Origin: Fimbriimonadaceae bacterium
GTDB taxonomy: Bacteria > Armatimonadota > Fimbriimonadia > Fimbriimonadales > Fimbriimonadaceae
NCBI GenBank assembly: GCA_019638795.1
Contig: JAHBTB010000002.1
Span: 186,001 to 250,000 of the forward strand
DNA length: 64,000 nt
Reading direction: 5' to 3'
Program-made: the position numbers and the translations under genes
Part shown: piece after piece, positions 15,771 through 25,000 of the stretch
Layout: each line of letters starts with the position of its first letter
Numbering within the stretch: the first letter of the stretch is position 1
The notes under the pieces: model-generated
Told to the model about the DNA's origin: nothing
Seen by the model: the letters and a program-made list of their open reading frames with translations, nothing else
The model's database searches: none

Positions 15771-16070
15771 TCAACCTTCCACCTCGACATGTTCGATCCT
15801 TGGCCAGGCCAAGAGTCCACCGTCTTCTTTTGTGTAAATCAGAGCAAGCCTTGCGTCCAACCCGCTGGCCAGACGATACTTGCCCACGACTATCCGGAAA
15901 GCGGCCACTCCGTCGCGCTTGTCATAAAAGTGACCGGCATGAAGGTCGTCACTGAGTCGTGTCATCGACAACAGAAGGTCACGGCGAACCTCCCTTGTTG
16001 ATGCACCAAGTTCTGTCAGGCGGTCAATGACATTGTTCAGTTCGTCTTCAAAGGCGTTGGACTGGCGCAT
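15771..16070 (-). CDS. small protein downstream of RHH antitoxin, possible toxin
   Basis: A 99-aa protein from ATG 16070, preceded by GGGGGG; a GTG at 16097 is an alternative start. The N-terminal half is helical (EDELNNVIDRLTELGAS) and the C-terminal half has short beta segments, AFRIVVGKYRL and ARLALIYTKEDGG, loosely like the RelE/ParE fold. No family is recognised. It lies 43 nt behind an antitoxin-like gene on the same strand, the usual antitoxin-toxin order. Its base composition is visibly less GC-rich than its neighbours, so the pair may be acquired. Toxin function is inferred from position only. Confidence 0.5.
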   Translation of the reverse strand: MRQSNAFEDELNNVIDRLTELGASTREVRRDLLLSMTRLSDDLHAGHFYDKRDGVAAFRIVVGKYRLASGLDARLALIYTKEDGGLLAWPRIEHVEVEG

Positions 16071-16113
16071 TCGAATCCCCCCACCGCATCGGAGCACGCG
16101 CGTGCTACGTTCT

Positions 16114-16374
16114 TTAGTCTTCGAACCTGCTCAGATCCACTGGCTTCGTGCGCCCCGCCAAAAGGTCGTTCCAACTCTCCCTTGCCTTCGGGTTTTCGGC
16201 GAACAGCCGCTCCAAGGTGTCCTCTTCCCGCTTCAACTGTTCTCGGATGGCGTGTCGAATCCACTCTGAAACACTAGCAAACTCGCCTTTTTCAAGTTGC
16301 ATGTCGATCTGGCTGACAAGGCCGCTCGGCACAGTGATCGTGAGCCTATTGAGTTGTGGTGTGGTCTTTGTCAT
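16114..16374 (-). CDS. ribbon-helix-helix (CopG/ParD-like) antitoxin
   Basis: An 86-aa protein from ATG 16374 with GGAGG 6 nt upstream. Residues 8-45 form a ribbon-helix-helix DNA-binding domain: a beta strand LNRLTITVPSGL, then helices VSQIDMQLEKGEFAS and VSEWIRHAIREQLKREE. A C-terminal tail, ARESWNDLLAGRTKPVDLS, would wrap a toxin partner. Such proteins neutralise a toxin and repress their own promoter. The following small gene is the candidate toxin. Confidence 0.75.
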   Translation of the reverse strand: MTKTTPQLNRLTITVPSGLVSQIDMQLEKGEFASVSEWIRHAIREQLKREEDTLERLFAENPKARESWNDLLAGRTKPVDLSRFED

Positions 16375-16689
16375 TCCATTACCTCCGTGGTGGCGGCGAA
16401 CCGCCATAACAGAGACAAGTGATCGGTTACCTGCAATTAGGTCTCCAAAGGTTCCCTGCCGTACAAGCACAGGGCTGCTTTGAATTTGGCCTTGCCAAAG
16501 CCAGAGCCTCAGGCGCCGATCTGTTCTCTCGTCCGCTTCGGTCAGGTGGCTGCCGCGGATTTCTCCGTGAAGTCAGTCTGTCTGGACTCTCTTCAACTTG
16601 AGGGACGAGCGACCTGACCATATCGTAGCACAGTCTGCGACATATGTATGACAAAATATGACTTTATCACACAAGCCTCGATGAATTAC
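16375..16689. other. less GC-rich intergenic region before the TA-like pair
   Basis: This 315-bp stretch between the antitoxin start and the lpxC stop holds no convincing gene. Its right half (16620-16690) is A/T-rich, with the palindrome ACATATGT and TACGAT-like boxes on the minus strand, and could hold the autoregulated promoter of the pair. It also marks the edge of the possible insertion. Confidence 0.4.
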
Positions 16690-17508
16690 CTAGGGCACGC
16701 GGCGGACGCGGACATGCCTGGCGAGCTTGGACGCGGCCTCGACATTGGTCCGGTGGCCGCTCCGGTCGGCAGTCACATTGAGGACCGCGGCGGGGACGCC
16801 GCTGAGAGCGAGGTCGCCGACCAAGTCGAGTAGTTTGTGCCGGGCTGGCTCGTCGGGGTAACGGACGTCGGTCATGTAGCCAGACTTGCCGATGGCGACG
16901 ACCCCGCCCTCGTCCAATCCCTGCCCCAATCCGGCGCGTCGGGCCAAGTCGATCTCTTCCTCCAGGACGATCGTGCGTGCCGGGGCGACCTCGGCGGCAT
17001 AGGGCCCGGCGTGGAGGTCGGTCTCGAACGACTGCTCACCCGGCCACCGCTCACCCAAGTCATAGGTGTAGCGCCACCGCCCTTCGCCGGTCGCCATCGC
17101 GACCTTCACCGGACCGTCCACGTGGTAGACCCGACTGAACGGGCCGTCGACATGGAGTTCACCGACACCCAAGAAGCCGGCTTCCCGGAGCGCGGTGACG
17201 TAGGGTAGCGCCGAACCGTCAAGGCCAGGCAACTCGCCGCCTTCGACTTCGACCGCGGCGTCGGTGACCCCCAGACCCCACAGGGCGCTCAGGCAGTGCT
17301 CCACGGTCGAGACGGGGCCCAGCCGGGTGCAACGGGTCGTGTCGGTCACGTTGTCGGCATTGGCCTCGACCGCGGTGCCGCCAGAGATGAAGTGGATCCC
17401 GTGGCCCGACGGCCGGACCACCACGCGGCATGGGGCTCCGGAGTGCAGACCCCGGCCAGCGATCGTCACGTCGCGGGCGACGGTCAGCCGTGGGACGACC
17501 CGGGTCAA
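16690..17508 (-). CDS. lpxC: UDP-3-O-acyl-N-acetylglucosamine deacetylase
   Basis: Zinc deacetylase that commits UDP-acyl-GlcNAc to lipid A synthesis. At 272 aa it is slightly short. The zinc ligands are in place: His71 in STVEHCLSAL, and His224 and Asp228 in ARHKLLDLVGDLALSG. The catalytic His252 is in RSGHRTN. GLHSG near the N-terminus is also typical. The start overlaps the lpxD stop by 4 nt. Its presence shows that the cell makes a lipid A-type outer leaflet. The usual partners lpxA and fabZ are not adjacent. It is the last gene of the envelope operon that begins with tamB. Confidence 0.95.
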   Translation of the reverse strand: MTRVVPRLTVARDVTIAGRGLHSGAPCRVVVRPSGHGIHFISGGTAVEANADNVTDTTRCTRLGPVSTVEHCLSALWGLGVTDAAVEVEGGELPGLDGSALPYVTALREAGFLGVGELHVDGPFSRVYHVDGPVKVAMATGEGRWRYTYDLGERWPGEQSFETDLHAGPYAAEVAPARTIVLEEEIDLARRAGLGQGLDEGGVVAIGKSGYMTDVRYPDEPARHKLLDLVGDLALSGVPAAVLNVTADRSGHRTNVEAASKLARHVRVRRVP

Positions 17509-18539
17509 GCCTTCGGCCCCTTCGCCGCCGCTTCAAGGTCGCGCACCCGCTGAAAAACCTCAGACAGCTTGGTCAAGAGCGCGTAGGTGCGCATCGCCTT
17601 GCGCACGGGCTCGGCGGGCGTACCCAGATAGGCGCCGGGTTCGGTGATGTCTTGCATGACACCGGTGCGGCCGCCTAGGACGACGTCGTCGCACACCACG
17701 GTGTGGTCGGCGAGGGCGACTTGGCCGCCCATCGTGACCCGGGAACCGACCGTGCAACTGCCCGCGACGCCGACGAGGGCGGCCATGACGCTTTGGTCGC
17801 CGACGGTGACGTTGTGACCGACCATCACAAGGTCGTCAAGTTTGACGCCGTCTCCAAGGGTCGTCGCCCCGCAGGTCGCCCGGTCGACGCAACTGTTCGC
17901 CCCGACCTCCACATCGTCGCCGATGACGACACCGCCGACCTGGGGCACCTTGACTTGCCGTTTGCCGTCCCAGACAAAACCGAATCCGTCCGCACCCAAG
18001 ACAGCCCCCGAGTGGACGACGCACCGCCGACCGAGCTGCACGTCTTGCACCAAGACGGCGTGGGGCATGAGCACTGTCCCTTCACCAAGACGGCAACCAG
18101 GGCCGAGGTAACTGGATGCGAGGAGCTTGCAACCTTCCGCCACCGTCGCGTCGGCCCCGACGACGACGTAGGGCCCGATCGAGCAGTTTCCAGCGACGTG
18201 CGCAGTGGGGTCGATGACGGCGGTGGGGTGGACCCCTGGCGGCGCCGACAGGGGCCGGGCCGACATCGCCAGCACGGCACCAAACGCCCGCCGGGGGTCG
18301 TCGACCAAGATTCCGGCCTTACCCTGGAGATCGGACCCTGTCCGGGCAATGACGGCGCCGACACCGCTCGCCAACGCCTTGGCCAGATACTTCTCGTCAC
18401 CGGCAAAGGTGATGCCCTCGGGATCGTCGCTCCCGGCCGGCACAGGCCGGACGACGACGGTGGCCGGGTCTCCGACCAAGGTGCCTCCTAGCGCCGCGGC
18501 GATTTCGGTCAGGGTCTTGTGTTGTACTGGCGGCTCCAT
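17505..18539 (-). CDS. lpxD: UDP-3-O-acylglucosamine N-acyltransferase
   Basis: Adds the second acyl chain in lipid A synthesis. The 344-aa protein has the N-terminal uridine-binding domain (KTLTEIAAALGGTLVGDPA) and a long left-handed beta-helix of hexapeptide repeats (about 100-300). The catalytic histidine lies in VMVGHNVTVGDQSVM. A C-terminal helix closes the trimer. ATG 18539 has GAGGAG upstream, though this start overlaps the preceding lipoprotein gene by 31 bp. The stop overlaps the lpxC start. Confidence 0.94.
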   Translation of the reverse strand: MEPPVQHKTLTEIAAALGGTLVGDPATVVVRPVPAGSDDPEGITFAGDEKYLAKALASGVGAVIARTGSDLQGKAGILVDDPRRAFGAVLAMSARPLSAPPGVHPTAVIDPTAHVAGNCSIGPYVVVGADATVAEGCKLLASSYLGPGCRLGEGTVLMPHAVLVQDVQLGRRCVVHSGAVLGADGFGFVWDGKRQVKVPQVGGVVIGDDVEVGANSCVDRATCGATTLGDGVKLDDLVMVGHNVTVGDQSVMAALVGVAGSCTVGSRVTMGGQVALADHTVVCDDVVLGGRTGVMQDITEPGAYLGTPAEPVRKAMRTYALLTKLSEVFQRVRDLEAAAKGPKA

Positions 18540-19498
18540 CGGGCGAACTCCTCCGTCACGTCGCGGGCTTTCTCGCCAGGTTGGGCGAGGCGATAGTTCT
18601 TCAGCTTCAAAAAGACCTCGACCCTTGGCGAACGGACCGTCTCGACGGATTTCGTCTCCTTGGGCAATGCCGAGACCCCCATGGGCGCCAGGGTCACCTC
18701 TTGGGCTCCGGTGGCCGGAACAAAGACACCAAACTCGACGCCCGGCGTCTCGATATCGGAGGTGGCTCCACTCAGGATGTCGGCGGCCTTGGCCTTAGCG
18801 TCCTCTTTGGCCCGTTCGTCAGCGGCCATATACTTCGCGGCGATCTTGCGGAGCTTGTCGACATAGGCGCTCCTGACCGGCGAGGACAACAACTCGACCC
18901 TGGCCCAAAACTCGTCTTCACGCTTGACGATGCTCTTGCGGACGAGGGCGGCCTGCTCCAGCTCTTTCTTGCCCACCAGGTCGTTGCGGCGGGGCTTGCG
19001 GCGGGAGTTGGGGTCTGGGTCAGGGAAACCGACCAGCCAGGCCAGCCTGATGCGGTCACGGCCCATCGCGTCGGCCTGGGCATAAAACGCGGCAGCCAGT
19101 TCGTCCCACAGTTTCTCCCGCTCCTTGCTGTACTCGGCGTTCACCGCCATGAGCTCGTCGGCCCGGCTCGCGCGCAAGGACTCCAGGTCTTTTTCATACA
19201 GCCTCGCCGCCAGGTTCTCAAGCTCCAAGCGTTGCGATTCGCGTAGGTCGGCCAGGGCGTCGGCGACGCGGACGGCATCGACATCGGACGCTACCGACCG
19301 GGGTTCGGCGGCAGGAACTTTGACATGCGCACCGGAAATGGTGCGGCCCACGGACGGAGTCCCGGTTGCGGGCCGGGCCAGGGCAGGCGTCGCGGGCATG
19401 TCAAGGCGGACGGCTTCCAAGGCCGGCGCACAACCCGCGACGGCGGCTCCGGCCGCGGCGACGGCCAGAAGGCGGAGGTCGGCCTTACCCCTTGGCAT
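18509..19498 (-). CDS. coiled-coil lipoprotein of the envelope operon
   Basis: A 329-aa predicted lipoprotein. The signal peptide ends in AAVAGC (Cys22). After a Pro/Thr-rich linker the chain is strongly helical and charged from about residue 75 to 235 (for example SQRLELENLAARLYEKDLES and KREDEFWARVELL), and it ends in a short beta-rich tail. No family is recognised. It sits between the skp and lpxD genes, overlapping both (14 bp and 31 bp), so it is probably a periplasmic or outer-membrane component of assembly or lipid A delivery. That role is inference. Confidence 0.75.
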   Translation of the reverse strand: MPRGKADLRLLAVAAAGAAVAGCAPALEAVRLDMPATPALARPATGTPSVGRTISGAHVKVPAAEPRSVASDVDAVRVADALADLRESQRLELENLAARLYEKDLESLRASRADELMAVNAEYSKEREKLWDELAAAFYAQADAMGRDRIRLAWLVGFPDPDPNSRRKPRRNDLVGKKELEQAALVRKSIVKREDEFWARVELLSSPVRSAYVDKLRKIAAKYMAADERAKEDAKAKAADILSGATSDIETPGVEFGVFVPATGAQEVTLAPMGVSALPKETKSVETVRSPRVEVFLKLKNYRLAQPGEKARDVTEEFARWSRQYNTRP

Positions 19499-20123
19499 CC
19501 ATCGCCTTGACGGCGTCTTCGGTCAAGTCGTTAGCTGAGAACATGACGACACTGGACTCGAAGACCATCGTCACACCCTTCTTCCCTGCTACCTCTTTGA
19601 CGGCGGCCTTGGCGGCAGTCAGGAGGTCGCCCTGCATTTTGCGGTTCATCTCGTTGAACTCGTCGTCGAACTCCTTCTGCATGCTCGGGATGACCTTCTC
19701 CTTCATCGTGTTCCGGCGCGCGTTGAGGCCCTCCAACTTGGTGCGGTCTTCGGGAGTCGGTGAGCTCTTGAGGTTGAGGTCGTTGAACTCTTTCACCGAC
19801 TTCTTGATCTCGTCCTTCAGGGCTTCGACAGCCGATTTGTCCGCGTCGGTCGGGTTCTCCTTGAGCGACAACTGGCGGAGGCGGTTCGCCTGCTCCTCGG
19901 TGGCGACGTCGTTGGTGTTCAGGAACTCCAGCACGCCGGTGCGCTGGCGGAAGTTGCCTTGGAGGCTGTCACGCGTCTTCTGGCCCTTCTTGCTCTCGTT
20001 CATGACCTTGTTCATGTCAACGACGGCGAACTTGTCTTGGCCGGTCTGGAAGCCGGCCGAGGCCATGAGGCCGAGCCCCAGAAGGGCGGCCGCGGCCAGT
20101 GCGATTGCGTGGTTTTTGCTCAT
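19485..20123 (-). CDS. skp: OmpH/Skp-family periplasmic chaperone
   Basis: A 212-aa protein with a signal peptide (MSKNHAIALAAAALLGLGLM) and the OmpH opening FAVVDMNKVMNESKKGQK. Long alternating charged helices (60-160) would form Skp-like tentacles that hold unfolded barrel proteins. The C-terminal strand GVTMVFESSVVMF resembles the Skp body, where the trimer assembles. ATG 20123 is chosen; a GTG at 20132 is possible. Position directly after bamA matches the common bamA-skp-lpxD order. Confidence 0.9.
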   Translation of the reverse strand: MSKNHAIALAAAALLGLGLMASAGFQTGQDKFAVVDMNKVMNESKKGQKTRDSLQGNFRQRTGVLEFLNTNDVATEEQANRLRQLSLKENPTDADKSAVEALKDEIKKSVKEFNDLNLKSSPTPEDRTKLEGLNARRNTMKEKVIPSMQKEFDDEFNEMNRKMQGDLLTAAKAAVKEVAGKKGVTMVFESSVVMFSANDLTEDAVKAMDAKG

Positions 20124-20164
20124 AAAGGTCACTACCTGTCGGACTCCTTCCCTGGTCTCCCGTT

Positions 20165-21985
20165 TCAGAAACTTTGGCCGAATGAGAAGTGGGTCCTGGA
20201 ACCACCCTCTTGGTTGAAGGCAAGGTCGACGCGGATGCCGCCAAGGCCCTGGACCCGGAAAATGATGCCCAGCCCGTATCCAAAGTGCAAGTTTGGACTG
20301 GAAGATTGCTCAAAGTCGTTCAACTCGCCGTACCCTCCCCAAGCTCCGCCGTAGTCACCGAATGCGGCAAGGGTGAAGTTCTTCTGGATCGGGTGCCGGT
20401 ACTCGAGAGTGGCGAGGAAGGACTGGCTTCCCCAAAAGCGCTGGTTGGTGTATCCGCGGAGTGAGTCCGAACCGCCGACGAACAACTGCTCGAAGAACGG
20501 CACGGTGCCGGAGATGTTGCCGTAGCGGGCCCGAAACGCGATGACCGGACGCGGGGCGATCTCGATGTCGGCGTTAGGGTCGGCCGCTCCCTTCTTGGGC
20601 TTCGGCGTCTTCGACCAGTACTTGCGGTACTCCAAGGTCGAGCGGAGGAACGTGCTGCTGCCGACGAGGTCCTGGTACGAGGCGACGTTGCCCCCGACCT
20701 TCGTGATATTGCTGTACCCCGGCTCCAGGGTCAATTTGAAATTGTCGCCCGCGTAGGGCTCCGCGCCCCCACGGGTCGTGTCATATTCGCCGCCCAGGCT
20801 CAGGCTGACCAAAGTGCCGTCCTGCTGGATGTAGTTCTGCGTCCCCGTGGTCTGGAGGTCGATGGTGCGGGCGTCGCGGGCCTGGAGCCCAAGATTGACA
20901 CGGTAGCGCTTGCTGACCGGTCGGCTGAAGTTCAACTGCATGCCGGTGCGCCGCTCGTCGAACTGGTCGGTTTGGTCGTCACCGGTGCCAAAGACGCCGT
21001 TTCCGGCAAAGTTGTAGATGACTTTGGAGAAGAGCCGGAAGCTCATCACCGTGTCTTTGGCGTCATAGAAGCGGTTCGTGAAACCAAACTCGGCGCTCGG
21101 GCCGCCGCCGACGGTGGCCTGGCTCAATTGGACGCCGACGCTCTGGCCAAGGCCCTTGAAGTTGGTGTCCCCATAGCTGAGCGTGCCGACGATGCGGCTC
21201 TGGGGGTCCAGGGCGATACCGGCGTTGATCTGGGCCGTGCGCGCCTCGTTGAAATCAATGTTGACGACGTACCCACCGGGGCGCTCGCCCAATTGGACGT
21301 CGGGCTTGATCTCGTCAAACCAATAGGTGCTCCCCAGGCCGTACAGGTCGCTGCGGAGCAGTTCCCGGTTAAACGTGCCGCCCGGCTTGGACTTCATCAT
21401 CCGCTTGATGGTCTCTGGCTTGGTGCGGGTGAGGCCGCGGAACTTGATCTGCTCGATGGTGGGTTCCAGCACGGCGACCGTGAGGGTTCCCGGAGACTCC
21501 AGTTGGGGGCCGACCATCTCGAACTCGACGAAGATGCCCTCCTTCTCGTACAGGGCCTTGACCGCGTCCTTGATGGGGCTGGCATTGCGCGACGACCAGA
21601 TCTTGCCCATCTGTTGGACGCCGCGGACCGCCGCTTCAATGTCGGCGGCCTTGACCGCCAGGTTCCCCGTGACCCGGACTTCCTTGATCACGGGATATTC
21701 GCTGACCTCGACCTTCAGCTCGATGTCACGGTCGTTTGCGGGGAACTGGAATATCTTCGCGTCTCGGAAGTAGCCGAGGTCTAGGATCTTGTCCTGGTCA
21801 GACTTGCGGTCCTCTTCTGTGAAGGTCGAGCCGACCTTCAGCTTCATTGCCGCCGCGATGGCGACCTCGCTGATCTCCTTGTTACCGCTGATCGTGATCT
21901 TGGACACGATCCGGGCCTGTTGCGCCATCGCGAGCGAGGCTGCCACGGCCAACACGACCGCCCCTAGAATTCGACGAAACTCCAT
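20165..21985 (-). CDS. bamA: BamA outer-membrane assembly factor, three POTRA domains
   Basis: Omp85-family insertase of 606 aa. The start is ATG 21985 with AAGGACAGG upstream, giving a signal peptide that ends at AMAQ. Three POTRA-like modules follow, opening with KITISGNKEISE, KEVRVTGNLAVKAAD and EQIKFRGLTRTKPET; many BamA proteins have five. The 16-strand barrel starts near residue 250 and contains the conserved loop motif DSLRGYTNQR. It ends in HFSFGQSF with a C-terminal aromatic. It catalyses folding of outer-membrane barrels such as the one at 10960. It lies between tamB and skp. Confidence 0.94.
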   Translation of the reverse strand: MEFRRILGAVVLAVAASLAMAQQARIVSKITISGNKEISEVAIAAAMKLKVGSTFTEEDRKSDQDKILDLGYFRDAKIFQFPANDRDIELKVEVSEYPVIKEVRVTGNLAVKAADIEAAVRGVQQMGKIWSSRNASPIKDAVKALYEKEGIFVEFEMVGPQLESPGTLTVAVLEPTIEQIKFRGLTRTKPETIKRMMKSKPGGTFNRELLRSDLYGLGSTYWFDEIKPDVQLGERPGGYVVNIDFNEARTAQINAGIALDPQSRIVGTLSYGDTNFKGLGQSVGVQLSQATVGGGPSAEFGFTNRFYDAKDTVMSFRLFSKVIYNFAGNGVFGTGDDQTDQFDERRTGMQLNFSRPVSKRYRVNLGLQARDARTIDLQTTGTQNYIQQDGTLVSLSLGGEYDTTRGGAEPYAGDNFKLTLEPGYSNITKVGGNVASYQDLVGSSTFLRSTLEYRKYWSKTPKPKKGAADPNADIEIAPRPVIAFRARYGNISGTVPFFEQLFVGGSDSLRGYTNQRFWGSQSFLATLEYRHPIQKNFTLAAFGDYGGAWGGYGELNDFEQSSSPNLHFGYGLGIIFRVQGLGGIRVDLAFNQEGGSRTHFSFGQSF

Positions 21986-22063
21986 GCCTGTCCTTGATCC
22001 AACCAGAAACGCTAGTTTAGACGAGCACATTACCCCGGTGACACGGTCAGGGCACCGACCGGG

Positions 22064-25000
22064 TCAAAAACGGATGGACCAGCCGAAGCCCAGCTTCCAC
22101 GGGACGTCCTGGTCTTGCGACAACGTGAACCGGACGCGGCTGAAGAACCGGTCTCGGAACGGCGGCCGGTAGCTCAAGGCGATCTCATACTTCGTCCGGC
22201 CAAAGGTCGGTTCAGCTAGTTGGCGGACGCCCTGGAGCATGAAGCCCCGGCCCAGGTTCTTCCCCGCGCGGACGAGGGCCTGGTCAAGCGGGTTGTAGTC
22301 GAGGAGCAGGTAGTCGAGGCCAAGCCCTTGGGCAAGGTTTTCGGTCAGGCCGGCGGTCAGCGTGGGAAGAGCGACGGAGTAGAAGCTGTCCCGCAGGCCC
22401 TGGGACGAGCCCTTGCCCAGCGCGCTGTCGGCAAGGGACTCGATGAGCTGGCGCTCACCAAGGATGGCCATGATCTGCTCGTTGGTCAGGTCTGGAGGGT
22501 CGCTTGTGCCAATGATCTGGAGAGGTGTGTCACCCAGCAAGTTGCCTTTAATGTCCAGGTTGACCGTGTACGTCTGGTACTGGTCGCTTGTCTGCCGCGC
22601 GGTGACGACAGTGCGCCCGGTCAGGTCGACATCGACCCTGACGCTTGGCGGGTAGCCCTCGACCAGCACCTTGATCCGGCCGTCTTCGTCGAGCGTGATG
22701 CGGTTGCTCGGCAGGCGGAGGGCCCCGCCGTCAAGTCCCAGTTCGGCGGCAAAGTTCGGGTCAGACAGGCTCCCCGACAAGACTCCGGTTCCAAAGAGGT
22801 TGACCGACGCGGCCGCCACGTTGACCTGGGTGCCATGGTCAGCGACCACCGTGACGTTGTCGAAGACCGGGTCGACCAGTGGCTTGTCGGGCATCGCGCC
22901 GGGGGGCGGCCCGGGCGCCACGTTGAGGGCGGCCCCATGAAGCTCGACCCGCCCGCCGACAGTCGGCTCGTCCAGGCGGCCCGCCGCGGTCAGTTGGCCG
23001 TCCAGGACAATCGCCGACGTCCGGTCAGCCCCGTTCATCCGGCCACGCCACCCCAGCTTGTCCATAGTGAGCATGGCGTTGACCGTGGAACCGGCGAGCA
23101 GGTTCTCTACGCTGAACGCTTGACGGAGGGCCTCGTCTGCGTCCAGGTCGGCGTCCAAGGCGACCGTCCCGCCGAAAGGACTGGTGGCCGACGCCTTGAT
23201 CTTGGCTGAACGTCCACCAAAGTCAATCTGGGCCGCCACGTCGCGGACAGGTTCGGCCAACGACTTCAGCTTGAGCATGCTCTGGCCCTTGCTGTCGGCC
23301 ACAACCTTGGCAGTACCCCCGACAAGGATGTCGCCCTTCCTTGCCGACACCTTGATCTGGGCGGAGACGCTGCCCGTCGTGCCCGCCTCTTCGATCTCCG
23401 GCCACAAGCCGGCCAGGGCGGCAAGGGGGCGGTCGTCCATCCGGACGGCCACACCCACGGGGCGGGTGTCGTCGACACCCCAACCGACCGTCGGAAGGTC
23501 GAGGGTGAAGCCGCCGGTCAGTCCACCCTGGACTTGGTCAGTCGCCACGGTGAAGTCTCCGTCGCTGACGAGCAAGCCGTCTCGCCAGGTGATTTCTGAG
23601 ACGTTGGCGGAGAGGGGGATGTTGACGCGCCCACCGGCGCCGTCGCGCAAGACCACCTTGTCCAGCTTGGCCGAGCCTCGGGCGACCGGCGCACCAGACT
23701 TGCCCGAAAAGAGCATGGTCGCCGACGCGGTGCCCTGGTCAATGTCGACGCCAGGGATGAAGGCCCCGACGTCGGCCATGGACAACCCGACGACCTCGAG
23801 TTTGCCCGCCAAGTTGTCGCCTCCGTCGAGAGAACCGGTGGCGTCAATCCGGGCGTCGCCCTTGGTCCAGAGTAGCTGTCCCAGGTTCCATTTGCCCTTG
23901 CTGTAGTCTCCGTTTGCGACCAGGTCGCCCATGGGCCGGCCGTCGGCGCTGATGTCGTCGACAGTGAGACTTGGGACCGAGACGACGGGCTCGGTGGCCG
24001 TGCCCGATACCTCGACATGGGCGCTGACCGACCCACCCAGCGTCTGGACCATGTTTCGGGTCTCCAGCGGGATGTCAGGGGCCCTGGCCAAGGCTGCCGT
24101 AACCGCCTGACGAAGGCCAAACTCGGCGATGTCCGCTTGGGCCGCGACCTTGTCTGATTCTATGTCATAGTCCATGGCGACAAGATGCACGTATCGGTCG
24201 ATTGTGCCGATGAGTCCTGACGCGCGGAAATGACCCCCCGACAGCTCGGCGTCGATGTCTCCCGAGCCAAGTTCGAGATGGGCTAACGAGAGTGAGTCGA
24301 TCTGGGCGCGGGCGTAGCCGCCCGGCATACCGACGCCCGGGTCGCCCCACACGAACTCGCCGGACGTCGTCCCCTCGGTTGAAAGGTCAAGGGCGTTGGG
24401 GACTAGGGACGCAAGATTGACCTTGTCCCAGCCCCCCGCGAACGACATCGCCAAGGTGTCAAGCTCAAGGAACCCGTCGGCTGTCACCTGTCCGCCGCCG
24501 ACGGTGGCCTTCGCCCCCGTCAGGTTGATTTGGCCGCCGTCAAGGGTGACAAGGGCTGAGGCGTCGTCAATGCGGACTCCCTGGGCCACCAATCCGACCG
24601 AGGTGGCCCGGGTGTCGGCCACGATCGCGTCCAGAGTGCCGCCGATGTGGCCGTCGGTCAGGTCGACCTGACCGACGACCTCGCCTTGGGTCAGGCGCGC
24701 GACGTCGAGGTCCTGGGCGGTGAAGTCTGCTGCCAGCGACCGTTCGACGAGGTCCACATAGCCCGTGCCCGTCAGCCTTCCGCCGAGGAGCCGGGCACGG
24801 AACTCACTGACCGTGAGCCCTTCCCGGTCACCAGTGTAGAGCGCGACGACCTGGGGGACGGAAAGCTCGGGAGTCTCGACGCCGTACGCTTCGACCCGGC
24901 CTTCGTAGTGCCAGCCGTCGACCGGCCCGGTCACGGTCAAGTCGGTGGCCACGGTGCCCTGCACGGTGTCAAAGAAGGGTTCGAGCCTTACCCCGGGGAC

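Noticed and set aside
16427-16654. 75-aa minus-strand frame upstream of the antitoxin
   Set aside because: No ribosome site, Arg/Pro-rich composition and overlap with the likely promoter.
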